A stretch of DNA of 35,790 nt from Alphaproteobacteria bacterium (GTDB taxonomy: Bacteria; Pseudomonadota; Alphaproteobacteria; Bin95), in the NCBI GenBank assembly GCA_022826185.1, contig JAJDVH010000138.1, forward strand, positions 1 through 35,790. The letters run 5' to 3'. Every line of letters begins with the position of its first letter. The stretch's first letter is position 1. Below are positions 1 to 7,234 of the stretch, piece by piece. Below the pieces are notes generated by a model. The model was not told where the DNA came from. It was given only the letters and a program-made list of their open reading frames with translations, and ran no database searches. A program made the position numbers and the translations under genes.

Positions 1-1
1 A

Positions 2-100
2 AGAGGACGCTATGACAGGCATACGAAACGAGCCCAGCCGAAAAAGGACATCTGGCTGCGACCGCTCCGCAAGGACTGGAAGCGGACGCTCAATCGCTGA
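2..100 (+). CDS. Possible C-terminal end of a truncated gene
   Basis: From base 2 to a TGA at 98-100 there is an open frame of 32 codons with no start inside the window. The peptide is basic (ending ...KDWKRTLNR) and I do not recognise it. It could be the tail of a gene that begins to the left of the window, or chance: 32 codons is short. The neighbouring integrase begins about 50 bases later on the same strand, so the two might be co-transcribed, or this could be flanking DNA next to an integration boundary. No attachment-site repeat could be identified because the other end is not in view. Confidence 0.22.
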   Translation, partial: RGRYDRHTKRAQPKKDIWLRPLRKDWKRTLNR

Positions 101-151
101 ATCCATCACCCTCATCACCGCGTGACCGAACGCTTTCTTGCGGGGATCGCC

Positions 152-1324
152 ATGCCGACGCAGATCAAGATCACCAAGCGGGTCATCGACAGCATCGAGT
201 GCGACGGAACCGACCGCTTCTACTGGGACCGGGAGCTGCCGGGCTTCGGGATGCGGGTTCGGGCGTCCGGCCGCAAGTATTTCGTTACCCAGTTCCGGGC
301 CAGCGGTCGGCTTCGCCGCATGACCCTGGGCCCGGTCACGGCCATGACCCCGGAGATTGCGCGCAAGCGCGCCATGGCCCTGCTCTCCGAAGCGAAGGCG
401 GGAGGCGATCCTGCCATGCAGCGGGACACGGACCGCAAGGCGGCAACGGTCAAGCTGCTCGGACAGCGGTTTCTCAACGAGTACGTCCCCGACCACTGCA
501 AGGAGAGCACCGCCTACGAATATCGGCGTTCGGTCGAGCTGTTCATCGACCCCAGGATCGGCAGCCGCAAGGTGACCGAGGTCCAGAGAAAGGATATCGC
601 CGAACTGCATCATGCGATGCGCAAGACGCCATATCAGGCCAACCGCACCCTCGGTGTGCTCTCGAAGATGTTCAACATGGCCGAAGTCTGGGGCCTCCGC
701 CCCGACGGGTCGAACCCCTGTCTGCACGTCAAGCGCTTCAAGGAAGAGAAGCGCGAGCGCTTCCTGAGCGCCGAGGAGTTCCAGCGCCTTGGTGCGGTTC
801 TCGACGAAATCCTCAAGGACGGCTCCGAGACCCGTTCGGCCGTCGTGGCCATCCGCCTGCTGATGCTGACCGGCTGCCGGCTTTCGGAGATCCAGAAATT
901 GCGCTGGGAGCATGTCGACCTGGATGCCGGCGAGCTGAACCTGCCGGACACGAAAACGGGCGGCCGGGCGGTGCCGTTGGCGCCTTCGGCGGTGCGGCTG
1001 CTGGAGTCCCTCCCCCGCGACGACGACAGCCCGTGGGTGATCGTCGGCCGGAAGGCGGGCAGCCATCTCACCGATCTTCAGCATCCCTGGCGACGCATCC
1101 GGGACCGCGCCGACCTGCCCAACGTGCGAATTCATGACCTCAGACACTCGTTTGCCAGTAGGGCACTGGCGCTGGGCGAAGGGCTGCCGATGATCGGAAA
1201 GCTGCTCGGTCACACGCAGGTGCAGACAACCGCCAGATACGCTCACTTGGCCCGGGATACTGTGAAGGCATCAGCCGCGCGCATCGGCGACAGCATCGAC
1301 AACGATCTCGAAGCCATGCCATAA
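152..1324 (+). CDS. Tyrosine-type site-specific integrase
   Basis: A phage/ICE-type integrase of 390 aa that would catalyse integration and excision of the element it belongs to. The N-terminal ~80 residues look like the arm-binding domain of P4-type integrases (LPGFGMRVRASG, then a K-Y-F-V-T-Q-F-R strand), residues ~100-190 are the core-binding helices, and the catalytic domain follows. The full catalytic set is visible: R243 (GCRLSE), K268, H328-x-x-R331 (HDLRH), H354 (LLGH) and the nucleophile Y363 (ARYAHL). I chose the ATG at 152, which has a purine-rich GGGGAT just upstream, over an in-frame GTG at 122 with no ribosome site. Codon composition is less GC-rich than the backbone further right. 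It converges with the ATPase gene on the opposite strand. It is not related closely to the three recombinases at 3663-7125. Confidence 0.93.
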   Translation: MPTQIKITKRVIDSIECDGTDRFYWDRELPGFGMRVRASGRKYFVTQFRASGRLRRMTLGPVTAMTPEIARKRAMALLSEAKAGGDPAMQRDTDRKAATVKLLGQRFLNEYVPDHCKESTAYEYRRSVELFIDPRIGSRKVTEVQRKDIAELHHAMRKTPYQANRTLGVLSKMFNMAEVWGLRPDGSNPCLHVKRFKEEKRERFLSAEEFQRLGAVLDEILKDGSETRSAVVAIRLLMLTGCRLSEIQKLRWEHVDLDAGELNLPDTKTGGRAVPLAPSAVRLLESLPRDDDSPWVIVGRKAGSHLTDLQHPWRRIRDRADLPNVRIHDLRHSFASRALALGEGLPMIGKLLGHTQVQTTARYAHLARDTVKASAARIGDSIDNDLEAMP

Positions 1325-1368
1325 GGTGCTTGTTGGATTTCACCGACGATCTCACAGACCGTTCCCAA

Positions 1369-2538
1369 TCACTGCACCCTATTCATGAATTCGTCGAAGA
1401 GCGGAACGGTGAAGGCGGCATAACCATATCTCGGGCTGAAGATCATGCCGTTGTGGATCAGCGCTTCGCGGGTGGGGCCGAGCTGCTGGGATGACTTGCC
1501 GAGCTCCTTGGCGATCTGCCCAGTTCGGTGAGGACCGGGCCCGCATCTCGCCATGGCGTGCAGATAAGCCTTCTGTGGATCCGACAGCCGTTCGTACCGC
1601 GATCTGAAGAAGTTGCGGTCCAGTCGCTCGATCACGGCGGCGCTGGCTTTCTCCAAGTCCTTCACGGTAATGGGGGTGACTTGTGCGGTATTCCATGCCT
1701 GATATCCCCATTCCTGAAGGAAGTAGGGATATCCCTGCGTTGCGGCTATGACCGCGGTAATCGCCTCTTCCTCGAATTCGACATCTGCCCGCGCCGCCGG
1801 CCTGACCAGCGCACGTCTCGCCTCGACCGGTTCGAGGGGGCCTATATCCGGATACTCGAAGAGGCGCTCCGCATAGGTTTTCGCTTCGCCCGTGAGTCTG
1901 ACCACGAGCGGCAGCCCTGCGCCAACGACGAGCAAGGGGAGCCGCTTCTGGTCTACCCGATGCACCGCCATAATCAGCGCCTCGAACTCCTCTCGCGACA
2001 GGTTCTGGATTTCGTCAATGAGGATCACGATGGAAGTGTCGCGGGCCCTGGCCGCCTCACCGGCGGCAATGAAAACTTCCCCGAGATCACGGCTCAGTGT
2101 GCCGCTGTCCGCGATACCTGGTTCGCTATCGATGTCCACGGCGAACTCGATACCCTCCACCTTGATCCTTATCGCCCCGACGAAGCTCTTCAACACGCGC
2201 AACCCGGTCTTTACATGTTCGTTCACGCCCTTGGCCCGGTCGAGCTTCAGCAGAAGCGAGCGCAGGGTTGCGACGATTGTCTTCGACAGGGGTTCGTGAT
2301 TGCCGATCTCGATGAAGTCCGACAGCGCACCCTCCTCGTCCGCTATCGCCTGGGCCTCATTCAGCAAAACCGTCTTGCCGACCCCGCGCAGCCCCACGAA
2401 CATGAGGCTACGAGCCGATTGCCCGGATCTGTTGCGCTGTATGGCGAGACGGGCATCGGCAAGAACGCCGTCGCGACCTGCGAGTTCCGGCGGCGGCGTG
2501 CCCGCTCCCGGGGCATACGGGTTCACACGAGGGTCCAT
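1369..2538 (-). CDS. AAA/STAND-like ATP-binding protein (AAA_16/Orc1-like)
   Basis: A 389-aa P-loop ATPase. Walker A is G49-LRGVG-K55-T56 and Walker B is VILIDE with D175/E176; a sensor-like strand LLVVGAG lies near residue 207, and the last ~60 residues (DPQKAYLHAMA...TGQIAKELG...LIHNGMIF) look like a winged helix. This architecture fits the Orc1/Cdc6-like and STAND-related ATPases often annotated just as ATP-binding protein. The substrate is unknown. The start has a clear ribosome site (AGAGGTGA, about 4 bases before ATG on the minus strand). The gene stands alone, converging with the integrase, and has a perfect palindrome 57-81 bases upstream that may be its operator. Lone ATPases beside integrases are often cargo, sometimes defence-related, but nothing in the sequence proves that here. 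Confidence 0.85.
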   Translation of the reverse strand: MDPRVNPYAPGAGTPPPELAGRDGVLADARLAIQRNRSGQSARSLMFVGLRGVGKTVLLNEAQAIADEEGALSDFIEIGNHEPLSKTIVATLRSLLLKLDRAKGVNEHVKTGLRVLKSFVGAIRIKVEGIEFAVDIDSEPGIADSGTLSRDLGEVFIAAGEAARARDTSIVILIDEIQNLSREEFEALIMAVHRVDQKRLPLLVVGAGLPLVVRLTGEAKTYAERLFEYPDIGPLEPVEARRALVRPAARADVEFEEEAITAVIAATQGYPYFLQEWGYQAWNTAQVTPITVKDLEKASAAVIERLDRNFFRSRYERLSDPQKAYLHAMARCGPGPHRTGQIAKELGKSSQQLGPTREALIHNGMIFSPRYGYAAFTVPLFDEFMNRVQ

Positions 2539-2594
2539 TCAGTCACCTCTAGGATGTTTAGCTATCACTAGCATAAACATTGTCGACGCACACC

Positions 2595-2619
2595 AGTTTA
2601 TAGGGCATTCCTATAAACT
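2595..2619. promoter_or_regulatory. Palindromic operator candidate upstream of the ATPase gene
   Basis: Two perfect 10-base arms, AGTTTATAGG and CCTATAAACT, flank a 5-base spacer GCATT. The site lies in a locally AT-rich patch 57-81 bases upstream of the minus-strand ATPase start, where a promoter should be. The symmetry is what a homodimeric repressor or activator would bind. I cannot name the regulator; no regulator gene of a standard family is adjacent. A transcription-stop function is unlikely because no T tract follows in either direction. Confidence 0.5.
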
Positions 2620-2639
2620 TCCTACAACCTGAGCCCTGT

Positions 2640-3049
2640 TCGCCCCGGTCACACGCTTTCCCCTGTCCGCCATTCCTCGACTGTCGGTCCGCCCTCATCA
2701 ATCCTCCAGCCACCACGATGCCGCCTCGCCGATCCCCGTCCTGTCGGACCTGACGCAGATCCCCACCGTAAGTTCCCGCCACCCTCAACGATAGCCGCAA
2801 CCCTGTCGGGATGGCGTCCAGAACGGCCGGCTTCGGCCGCTGTCTTCATTCCAGGTCCGGGCGTTACCTGCCCCCGACAGCCGCTACGTCCGCCACATGA
2901 ACGGTCATCGCCACCGCAGTCGTTGCCGGGACGTCATGACTGTCTTCCCGCTCACCGGTGTGAACGGCGCCGGCCCTGGCGCCAATGGACGGCACCAACT
3001 GCCGTCAGGAGGCGGAGGCCGGCGTCTCCCGGGCGAAGCGGGGGATCCG
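2640..3049. other. Intergenic stretch without a supported gene
   Basis: About 410 bases between the operator candidate and the hairpin in front of the next small gene. Open frames here lack a convincing ribosome site and have unnatural composition. Small self-complementary runs such as GGCGCC...GGCGCC near 2967-2984 are expected in DNA this GC-rich. This is where the less GC-rich left block gives way to the GC-rich backbone. Confidence 0.5.
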
Positions 3050-3087
3050 GGAGCGGTCTCCCGCGCCGCCAGCCGGGAGACCGCTCC
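3050..3087 (+). promoter_or_regulatory. Hairpin covering the ribosome binding site of the next gene
   Basis: Perfect 13-base inverted repeat: arms 3050-3062 (GGAGCGGTCTCCC) and 3075-3087 (GGGAGACCGCTCC) with a 12-base loop. The right arm holds the likely Shine-Dalgarno GGGAGA and ends on the base directly before the ATG at 3088. In RNA the site would be buried in a very stable stem, suggesting translational control. As DNA it could equally be a protein-binding site. A shorter version of the same core (CGGTCTCC...GGAGACCG) sits in front of the helicase gene at 22130. Confidence 0.55.
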
Positions 3088-3279
3088 ATGTCCGTCAAAC
3101 TCACCGATCTGCGCCGGGCGGCCGAGCTCCGCCCGGACCTCTACCGCACCTATGCCGAGCTTGAGCGGCGCATCGGCCACACGCTGTCGCCGACGCGCCG
3201 GCCGCTTCCGGAAGTGATGGGCATTCCGCCGGTCGCCGGCAGCGATTCCGAAAACCTGACCGGCCCGGTCGGCGCCTGA
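3088..3279 (+). CDS. Small hypothetical protein, 63 aa
   Basis: MSVKLTDLRRAAELRPDLY... a charged, helix-prone protein with no signal peptide or membrane segment. I do not recognise a family. Support for it being real is the ribosome site GGGAGA at correct spacing and typical backbone codon use. It sits upstream of the MoxR-like ATPase gene with about 150 bases between, so it may be the first gene of that operon. Its ribosome site lies inside a perfect 13-bp stem, which may keep translation low unless the stem is opened. Confidence 0.55.
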   Translation: MSVKLTDLRRAAELRPDLYRTYAELERRIGHTLSPTRRPLPEVMGIPPVAGSDSENLTGPVGA

Positions 3280-3431
3280 CCGCACACGCCGGCCTTGCGC
3301 CGGCTCCCCGCATGGCGCGACGGCCACAAACCCCGCAGCAGGGCGAGGGGAGGGCCGCGGAGTTTCCGGTGAACGGCGGGGTGCCCGGTGGGAGTGCCCG
3401 CGCCGCATTTCCGCCAATCCGGAGGCCGCCC

Positions 3432-3535
3432 ATGACCTTGCCCGACAACATCTCCGCCGACTACACACTGCGCCCGAGCGAACTCGCCGAAGTCCTCGCC
3501 GTCCTCGTCGAGGCCCGCCAGCCCTGCATGGTCTG
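3432..3535 (+). pseudogene. MoxR-like AAA ATPase, 5' fragment (split by RIT element)
   Basis: Codons 1-34 of a MoxR-family ATPase, starting at an ATG with GGAGG seven bases upstream. The peptide MTLPDNISADYTLRPSELAE...ARQPCMV is the usual lead-in to the P-loop of this family (L-x-x-L-V-E-A-R-x-P-x-M). At 3536 the sequence runs into a mobile element and the frame ends after five foreign codons at a TAG (3549-3551). Joining base 3535 to base 7241 restores an uninterrupted frame of 342 codons including stop, with PCMV-WGAPGCAKS across the junction. The fragment alone has no catalytic motif. Confidence 0.85.
3529..3535. repeat. Left copy of 7-bp direct repeat flanking the RIT element
   Basis: TGGTCTG occurs here and again at 7234-7240, at the other junction. 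Collapsing the two copies into one restores the MoxR-like reading frame exactly. It may be a target duplication, or the crossover core shared by element and target, as expected for tyrosine recombinases; one insertion cannot tell these apart. Confidence 0.75.
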
Positions 3536-3622
3536 TAATGGTGACGGCTAGATAATGGAGAGTAGGTGCGCCGCGACCCTGTAAGACCGGGCTTCAGGGC
3601 CGGAGCCGCTCACCATTTCTAT
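3534..3622 (+). repeat. RIT left inverted repeat (89 bp)
   Basis: Reverse complement of 7122-7210 with one mismatch (C at 3545 against A at 7199 on the other side). Its outer end carries AATGGTGA (3537-3544) and its inner end the opposite-strand version of AAATGGTGAGC (3609-3619). These paired motifs are likely recombinase-binding arms. The repeat ends 40 bases before the first recombinase start, so it probably also holds or touches the promoter. Confidence 0.9.
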
Positions 3623-3662
3623 ACGGTGCTCCTCCGCTGTTTCAGGCAAGAGGAGCGAGGCG

Positions 3663-5207
3663 ATGCCATCGTGCAAATCTGGACCGAAGCCCGGCTATCT
3701 TCTGGGTCCATTCGGACCGTTCATTCAGGAGTTCGCGACCTACCTCGGCGACGCGGGGGTTGGCCCGAGTCAACGCGGCAAGCTTTGGCGTGTCGCCGAG
3801 GATGTCCTGACCTGGCTGCAGCGCGACGGTACGGCGATCGACGCAGTCGATGACGCCGTGTTGCGGCGATTCAGGGATGAGTACTGCGAGGAGTTTCTAA
3901 AGGGTCGCGAACACCACAGACCTTCTCAGATTCGTGCGACGCTGTACATGAATTGCGCGCGCTGGCTCGTTCGATTCGCCGAGCACAGGGGTGACGCCCG
4001 ACGTCCTGGAGATCTCGCCGACGGCTTGCGCCACCTCGATGAGTACCTCGCCCAGTTGGGTGCCGAAGGTTATACGGTCCGGACCCTGACGGGCCGCCGC
4101 TACACTTGCCACCACTTCCTGACCTGGCTCCACCAGTGCCGCATCCCGCTGGCGGAGGTGAATGCCGAGACCCTTGAGCGGTTCATCGACCATGACTGTG
4201 TATGCCCGTGGAGGATGCGCAAGATAGAGAAGCTGAAGTCCCGGCATAGCGGTTCAATCAAGTCGTTTCTGCGGTTCCTCTCCACTCGCGGGGTGATGCC
4301 GGACGCTTTCCCGGTCGAAGATTCCGGCGCCGAGATGCCGCTGTTCCGTTCGTGGCTCCGGCGCCATCGCGGAATCGGCGATGTCACCATTGGCAAGTAT
4401 GTGAGAACCCTCTCCTTTGTCTTGCCCGACCTGGGCAGCGACCCTCAGCTCTACGACGCGGCTCTCATCAGGGGTGTCATGCTGAGCCGCTTCGCCAAGG
4501 TCGCCCCGGAATACGCCCGGGAAATGACCAAAGCCCTACGCATGTATCTACGCTTCCTGGCCTCGAATGGCGCGTGTCGAGCGGAACTCGTCAACGCGGT
4601 GCCGTCAGTGCCGCAGGCGCGCCTCGCGACCCTGCCACGTTACATCCCAACCGATGATATCGAACGGCTGATCGCGTCGTGCGACCTGACGAGAGCGGTG
4701 GGAGTGCGCGACCGGGCAGTCCTGCTGTTGCTGGCCAGGCTGGGGCTCCGTGGAGGCGACATCTGCGCGCTTCGGCTGGACGACATCGATTGGGCGAAGG
4801 CTCTCGTCAAGGTCGGCGGGAAGTCGAAAAGAACCGTTCAGTTGCCGCTTCCCCAGGACGCTGGAGACGCGATCCTGGCCTATATCGAGAAGGCGCGTCC
4901 GCGAGTCGATGAAGACAAGGTGTTCCTGCGCGTGCCGGCCCCGCATGTGCCATTCCCCTCTTCGAACGCCGTCACCCACATCGTGTGTCGCGCTCTGAAC
5001 CGAACTGGCATGCACGACGCCCACCCCCGGGGAGCCCAGCTCTTCCGGCACTCCACGGCGACCGGCCTGCTGCGGTCCGGGGCCTCGCTGGAAACCGTCG
5101 GCACCCTGCTGAGGCATCGGCTGCCGAGTACCACCGCGATCTACGCCAAGGTCAATGTCCCCATGCTCCAGGAAGTGGCGCAGCCCTGGGTGGGAGACGC
5201 CCGATGA
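3663..5207 (+). CDS. RIT tyrosine recombinase A
   Basis: First and longest (514 aa) of the three recombinases. The N-terminal ~330 residues hold SAM-like core-binding helices, apparently two such blocks, then the catalytic domain: Arg in LGLRGGD, Lys in the GGKSKR turn, the H-P-R-G...FRHST motif, LLRHR, and the nucleophile Tyr in TAIYAKVN. ATG at 3663 is preceded by AGAGGAGCGAGG. The stop overlaps the start of recombinase B (ATGA at 5204-5207), indicating coupled translation. Such trios are thought to act as a unit, each protein contacting a different site or doing a different step; which one cleaves which strand is not known from sequence. Confidence 0.92.
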   Translation: MPSCKSGPKPGYLLGPFGPFIQEFATYLGDAGVGPSQRGKLWRVAEDVLTWLQRDGTAIDAVDDAVLRRFRDEYCEEFLKGREHHRPSQIRATLYMNCARWLVRFAEHRGDARRPGDLADGLRHLDEYLAQLGAEGYTVRTLTGRRYTCHHFLTWLHQCRIPLAEVNAETLERFIDHDCVCPWRMRKIEKLKSRHSGSIKSFLRFLSTRGVMPDAFPVEDSGAEMPLFRSWLRRHRGIGDVTIGKYVRTLSFVLPDLGSDPQLYDAALIRGVMLSRFAKVAPEYAREMTKALRMYLRFLASNGACRAELVNAVPSVPQARLATLPRYIPTDDIERLIASCDLTRAVGVRDRAVLLLLARLGLRGGDICALRLDDIDWAKALVKVGGKSKRTVQLPLPQDAGDAILAYIEKARPRVDEDKVFLRVPAPHVPFPSSNAVTHIVCRALNRTGMHDAHPRGAQLFRHSTATGLLRSGASLETVGTLLRHRLPSTTAIYAKVNVPMLQEVAQPWVGDAR

Positions 5208-6127
5208 CCATGATCGACAACGTGGAACGTTACCTCACCTTCAAGCGCCATCTGGGATACAAGTTCGACCAGGCCGCCCGCATCCTGCGAGCCTTCGCCG
5301 ACGAGACCGACGCCGGTTGCGATGAGTTGATCCGCGCCATCGCCGTTATCGACTGGTCCCGGAAGGCAGGCACGGCCGGGCAGGCGCAGATCCGGCTCCG
5401 GGTAGTTGCTGACTTCGCCGCTTGGCTGCACGCCGAAGACCAACGCCACGAAGTTCCATCGCGAGATGCCCTCGGCCGAGTGCCGGTGCGAAGATCCTCC
5501 CCTCATCTCCTGAGCCTGGGCCAAGTCAAGGAGATCATGGACGCAGCGCTGTTGATGAAGAGCACGGGCCCACTCAACCGGTACACCTACCACTACATGA
5601 TCGGATTGCTCGCCACCACCGGGCTGCGGCTGTCGGAGGCGCTCGCTCTGAAGCTGAACGACATTACTGCCGACGGGCTGGTGGTCCGGGCTTCGAAGCT
5701 CGGAAAATCGAGACTGGTTCCGCTTCATGACAGCACCAGCAAGGCGCTGGACCGTTATCTCGAAATCAGGATGCGCATGGGCGGCTCCGACGAGCACCTG
5801 TTCGTTCTCTCGAGCGGCAAACCCCCGCATCACTCCACTCTATCGAAGATCTTCCTCAGGCTCGCCAGGCAAATCGGCCACCGTGGCGGTCCCGGGGAGC
5901 CCGGCTCTCGATTGCACGACTTGCGGCACGGATTCGCCACGCGTTCGCTTGAGAACGCGGTCGTAGCCGATCGCGACAGCGTCAGCCGACACGTTCTGGC
6001 GCTGTCCACTTATCTGGGGCACGTCAACATGGCCTCCACCTACTGGTATCTGGAGGCCACGCCGGTCCTGCTCCGCGGGATCGCCCGAGCTGCGGAAGCC
6101 ACACATGCAGGGAGGGCGACCCGATGA
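5204..6127 (+). CDS. RIT tyrosine recombinase B
   Basis: Second recombinase, 307 aa. The start is the ATG overlapping the stop of A; an upstream in-frame extension is not needed and lacks a ribosome site. The N-terminal ~110 residues are the core-binding domain (VERYLTFKRHLGYKFD...). Catalytic residues are visible as Arg in TTGLRLSEA, Lys in SKLGKSR, H-D-L-R-H-G-F-A, YLGH, and the nucleophile Tyr in the STYWYLE segment. The C-terminal tail after the tyrosine is short. It overlaps recombinase C by ATGA at 6124-6127. Confidence 0.92.
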   Translation: MTMIDNVERYLTFKRHLGYKFDQAARILRAFADETDAGCDELIRAIAVIDWSRKAGTAGQAQIRLRVVADFAAWLHAEDQRHEVPSRDALGRVPVRRSSPHLLSLGQVKEIMDAALLMKSTGPLNRYTYHYMIGLLATTGLRLSEALALKLNDITADGLVVRASKLGKSRLVPLHDSTSKALDRYLEIRMRMGGSDEHLFVLSSGKPPHHSTLSKIFLRLARQIGHRGGPGEPGSRLHDLRHGFATRSLENAVVADRDSVSRHVLALSTYLGHVNMASTYWYLEATPVLLRGIARAAEATHAGRATR

Positions 6128-7125
6128 CCGAGCTCGCGCCCTATATCAGCGCGTTCCTTGGGGAGCATCTACCCCGCGATCGCGGTGCCAGCCGCCACAC
6201 GATCGAGAGTTACGCCGTGAGCTTCACTCAGCTCGTCTGTTTTGCGGAAGCCAGATACGGCGTTCGTCCCTGCAAGATCATGATCGAACAGTTGACGGCC
6301 GATCTGATCCTCGACTTCCTGGAATATCTGGAGCGTGATCGGGGAGCCACAATCGGGACACGCAACGTACGGTTGGCTGCGTTCAAATCCTTCTTCCGAT
6401 ACCTCGAGTACAGGGTTCCATCCTGTCTCGCCCTGGCCGGTCAGGTCCACGCGATCCCACTCAAGCGGCGAAACGAGCCAGTGGTCGATTATCTCGATCA
6501 TGACGAGGTACAGGCCCTGCTGGACGCGCCCGATCCGGGGACGCGTTCCGGGATACGCGATCGCGCAATGCTGCACCTTGCGTACGCCGCCGGGCTGCGC
6601 GTGTCGGAGTTGGTTGGAATCGCATGCAACGATGTCGAACAACCCGGCCTCGACGCCGTCCGCATCCATGGAAAGGGGCGTCGAGAACGCTCGTTGCCGC
6701 TGTGGACGCAAACGCGATCCGTCATCCGGGACTGGCTGGCAATCCGTCCCGACGGATCAAGCGACCATCTGTTCCTCAACGCCCGCGGCGTCGGCATGAC
6801 GCGACACGGCTTCGCTCACCGTCTGAAGCTACATGCTGCGACGGCGCGGCGAGCCGTACCATCCATCGCCACCAAGCGAATTAGCCCGCATGTGCTTCGA
6901 CACGCCTGCGCGATCCACACCCTGGAGGCCACGCGCGACATCCGCAAAGTGTCTCTCTGGCTGGGTCATGCAAGCGTTCAGAGCACGGAGATCTACCTCC
7001 GGGCCGATCCCGTGGACAAGCTGGACGTCCTTGCTGCGCGGCAACCACCGTCGGTGCGGAAGGGAGTCTTCATGGGTGCGACCGACCGTCTGATGGCGAT
7101 ATTGCACGACGCGAAGCGCCAATAG
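6124..7125 (+). CDS. RIT tyrosine recombinase C
   Basis: Third recombinase, 333 aa, XerC/D-like in layout. Core-binding domain at ~1-100 (SRHTIESYAVSFTQLVCFAE), then catalytic Arg in AAGLRVSEL, Lys in HGKGRRER, HVLRHACA, LGHASVQST and the nucleophile Tyr in TEIYLRAD. About 45 residues follow the tyrosine, more than usual for XerC. The stop codon TAG (7123-7125) lies inside the right inverted repeat, so gene and terminus have co-evolved with almost no spacer. Confidence 0.92.
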   Translation: MTELAPYISAFLGEHLPRDRGASRHTIESYAVSFTQLVCFAEARYGVRPCKIMIEQLTADLILDFLEYLERDRGATIGTRNVRLAAFKSFFRYLEYRVPSCLALAGQVHAIPLKRRNEPVVDYLDHDEVQALLDAPDPGTRSGIRDRAMLHLAYAAGLRVSELVGIACNDVEQPGLDAVRIHGKGRRERSLPLWTQTRSVIRDWLAIRPDGSSDHLFLNARGVGMTRHGFAHRLKLHAATARRAVPSIATKRISPHVLRHACAIHTLEATRDIRKVSLWLGHASVQSTEIYLRADPVDKLDVLAARQPPSVRKGVFMGATDRLMAILHDAKRQ

Positions 7126-7210
7126 AAATGGTGAGCGGCTCCGGCCCTGAAGCCCGGTCTTACAGGGTCGCGGCGCACCTACTCTCCATTATCTAGCCAT
7201 CACCATTACA
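7122..7210 (-). repeat. RIT right inverted repeat (89 bp)
   Basis: Reverse complement of the left repeat with a single mismatch. It contains the stop codon of recombinase C at its inner end and an AAATGGTGAGC motif at 7126-7136. Unlike the left end, a further 23 bases of element DNA lie between this repeat and the host junction. Confidence 0.9.
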
Positions 7211-7214
7211 CAAA

Positions 7215-7234
7215 AAATGGTGAGCTCACCATTT
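7215..7234. repeat. 20-bp perfect palindrome at the RIT right junction
   Basis: AAATGGTGAG-CTCACCATTT is its own reverse complement. Each half repeats the AAATGGTGAGC motif found at the inner ends of both 89-bp repeats. Its last base is the first base of the right TGGTCTG. It is probably a recombinase dimer-binding site close to the crossover point; the left end lacks a counterpart. Confidence 0.7.

Noticed and set aside
1-121. Search for a tRNA gene or attachment-site core next to the integrase
   Set aside because: No cloverleaf or tRNA 3' end is recognisable, and without the other end of the element no direct repeat can be confirmed.
3566-3650. Open frames running through the RIT inverted repeats, giving the same peptide (RRDPVRPGFRAG) at both ends
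   Set aside because: The identical peptides are only a result of the inverted repeat; there is no ribosome site or coding signature.
4985-5203. Upstream extension of RIT recombinase B
   Set aside because: The frame is open to the left but overlaps the catalytic end of recombinase A, lacks a ribosome site, and the ATGA overlap start matches the usual organisation.
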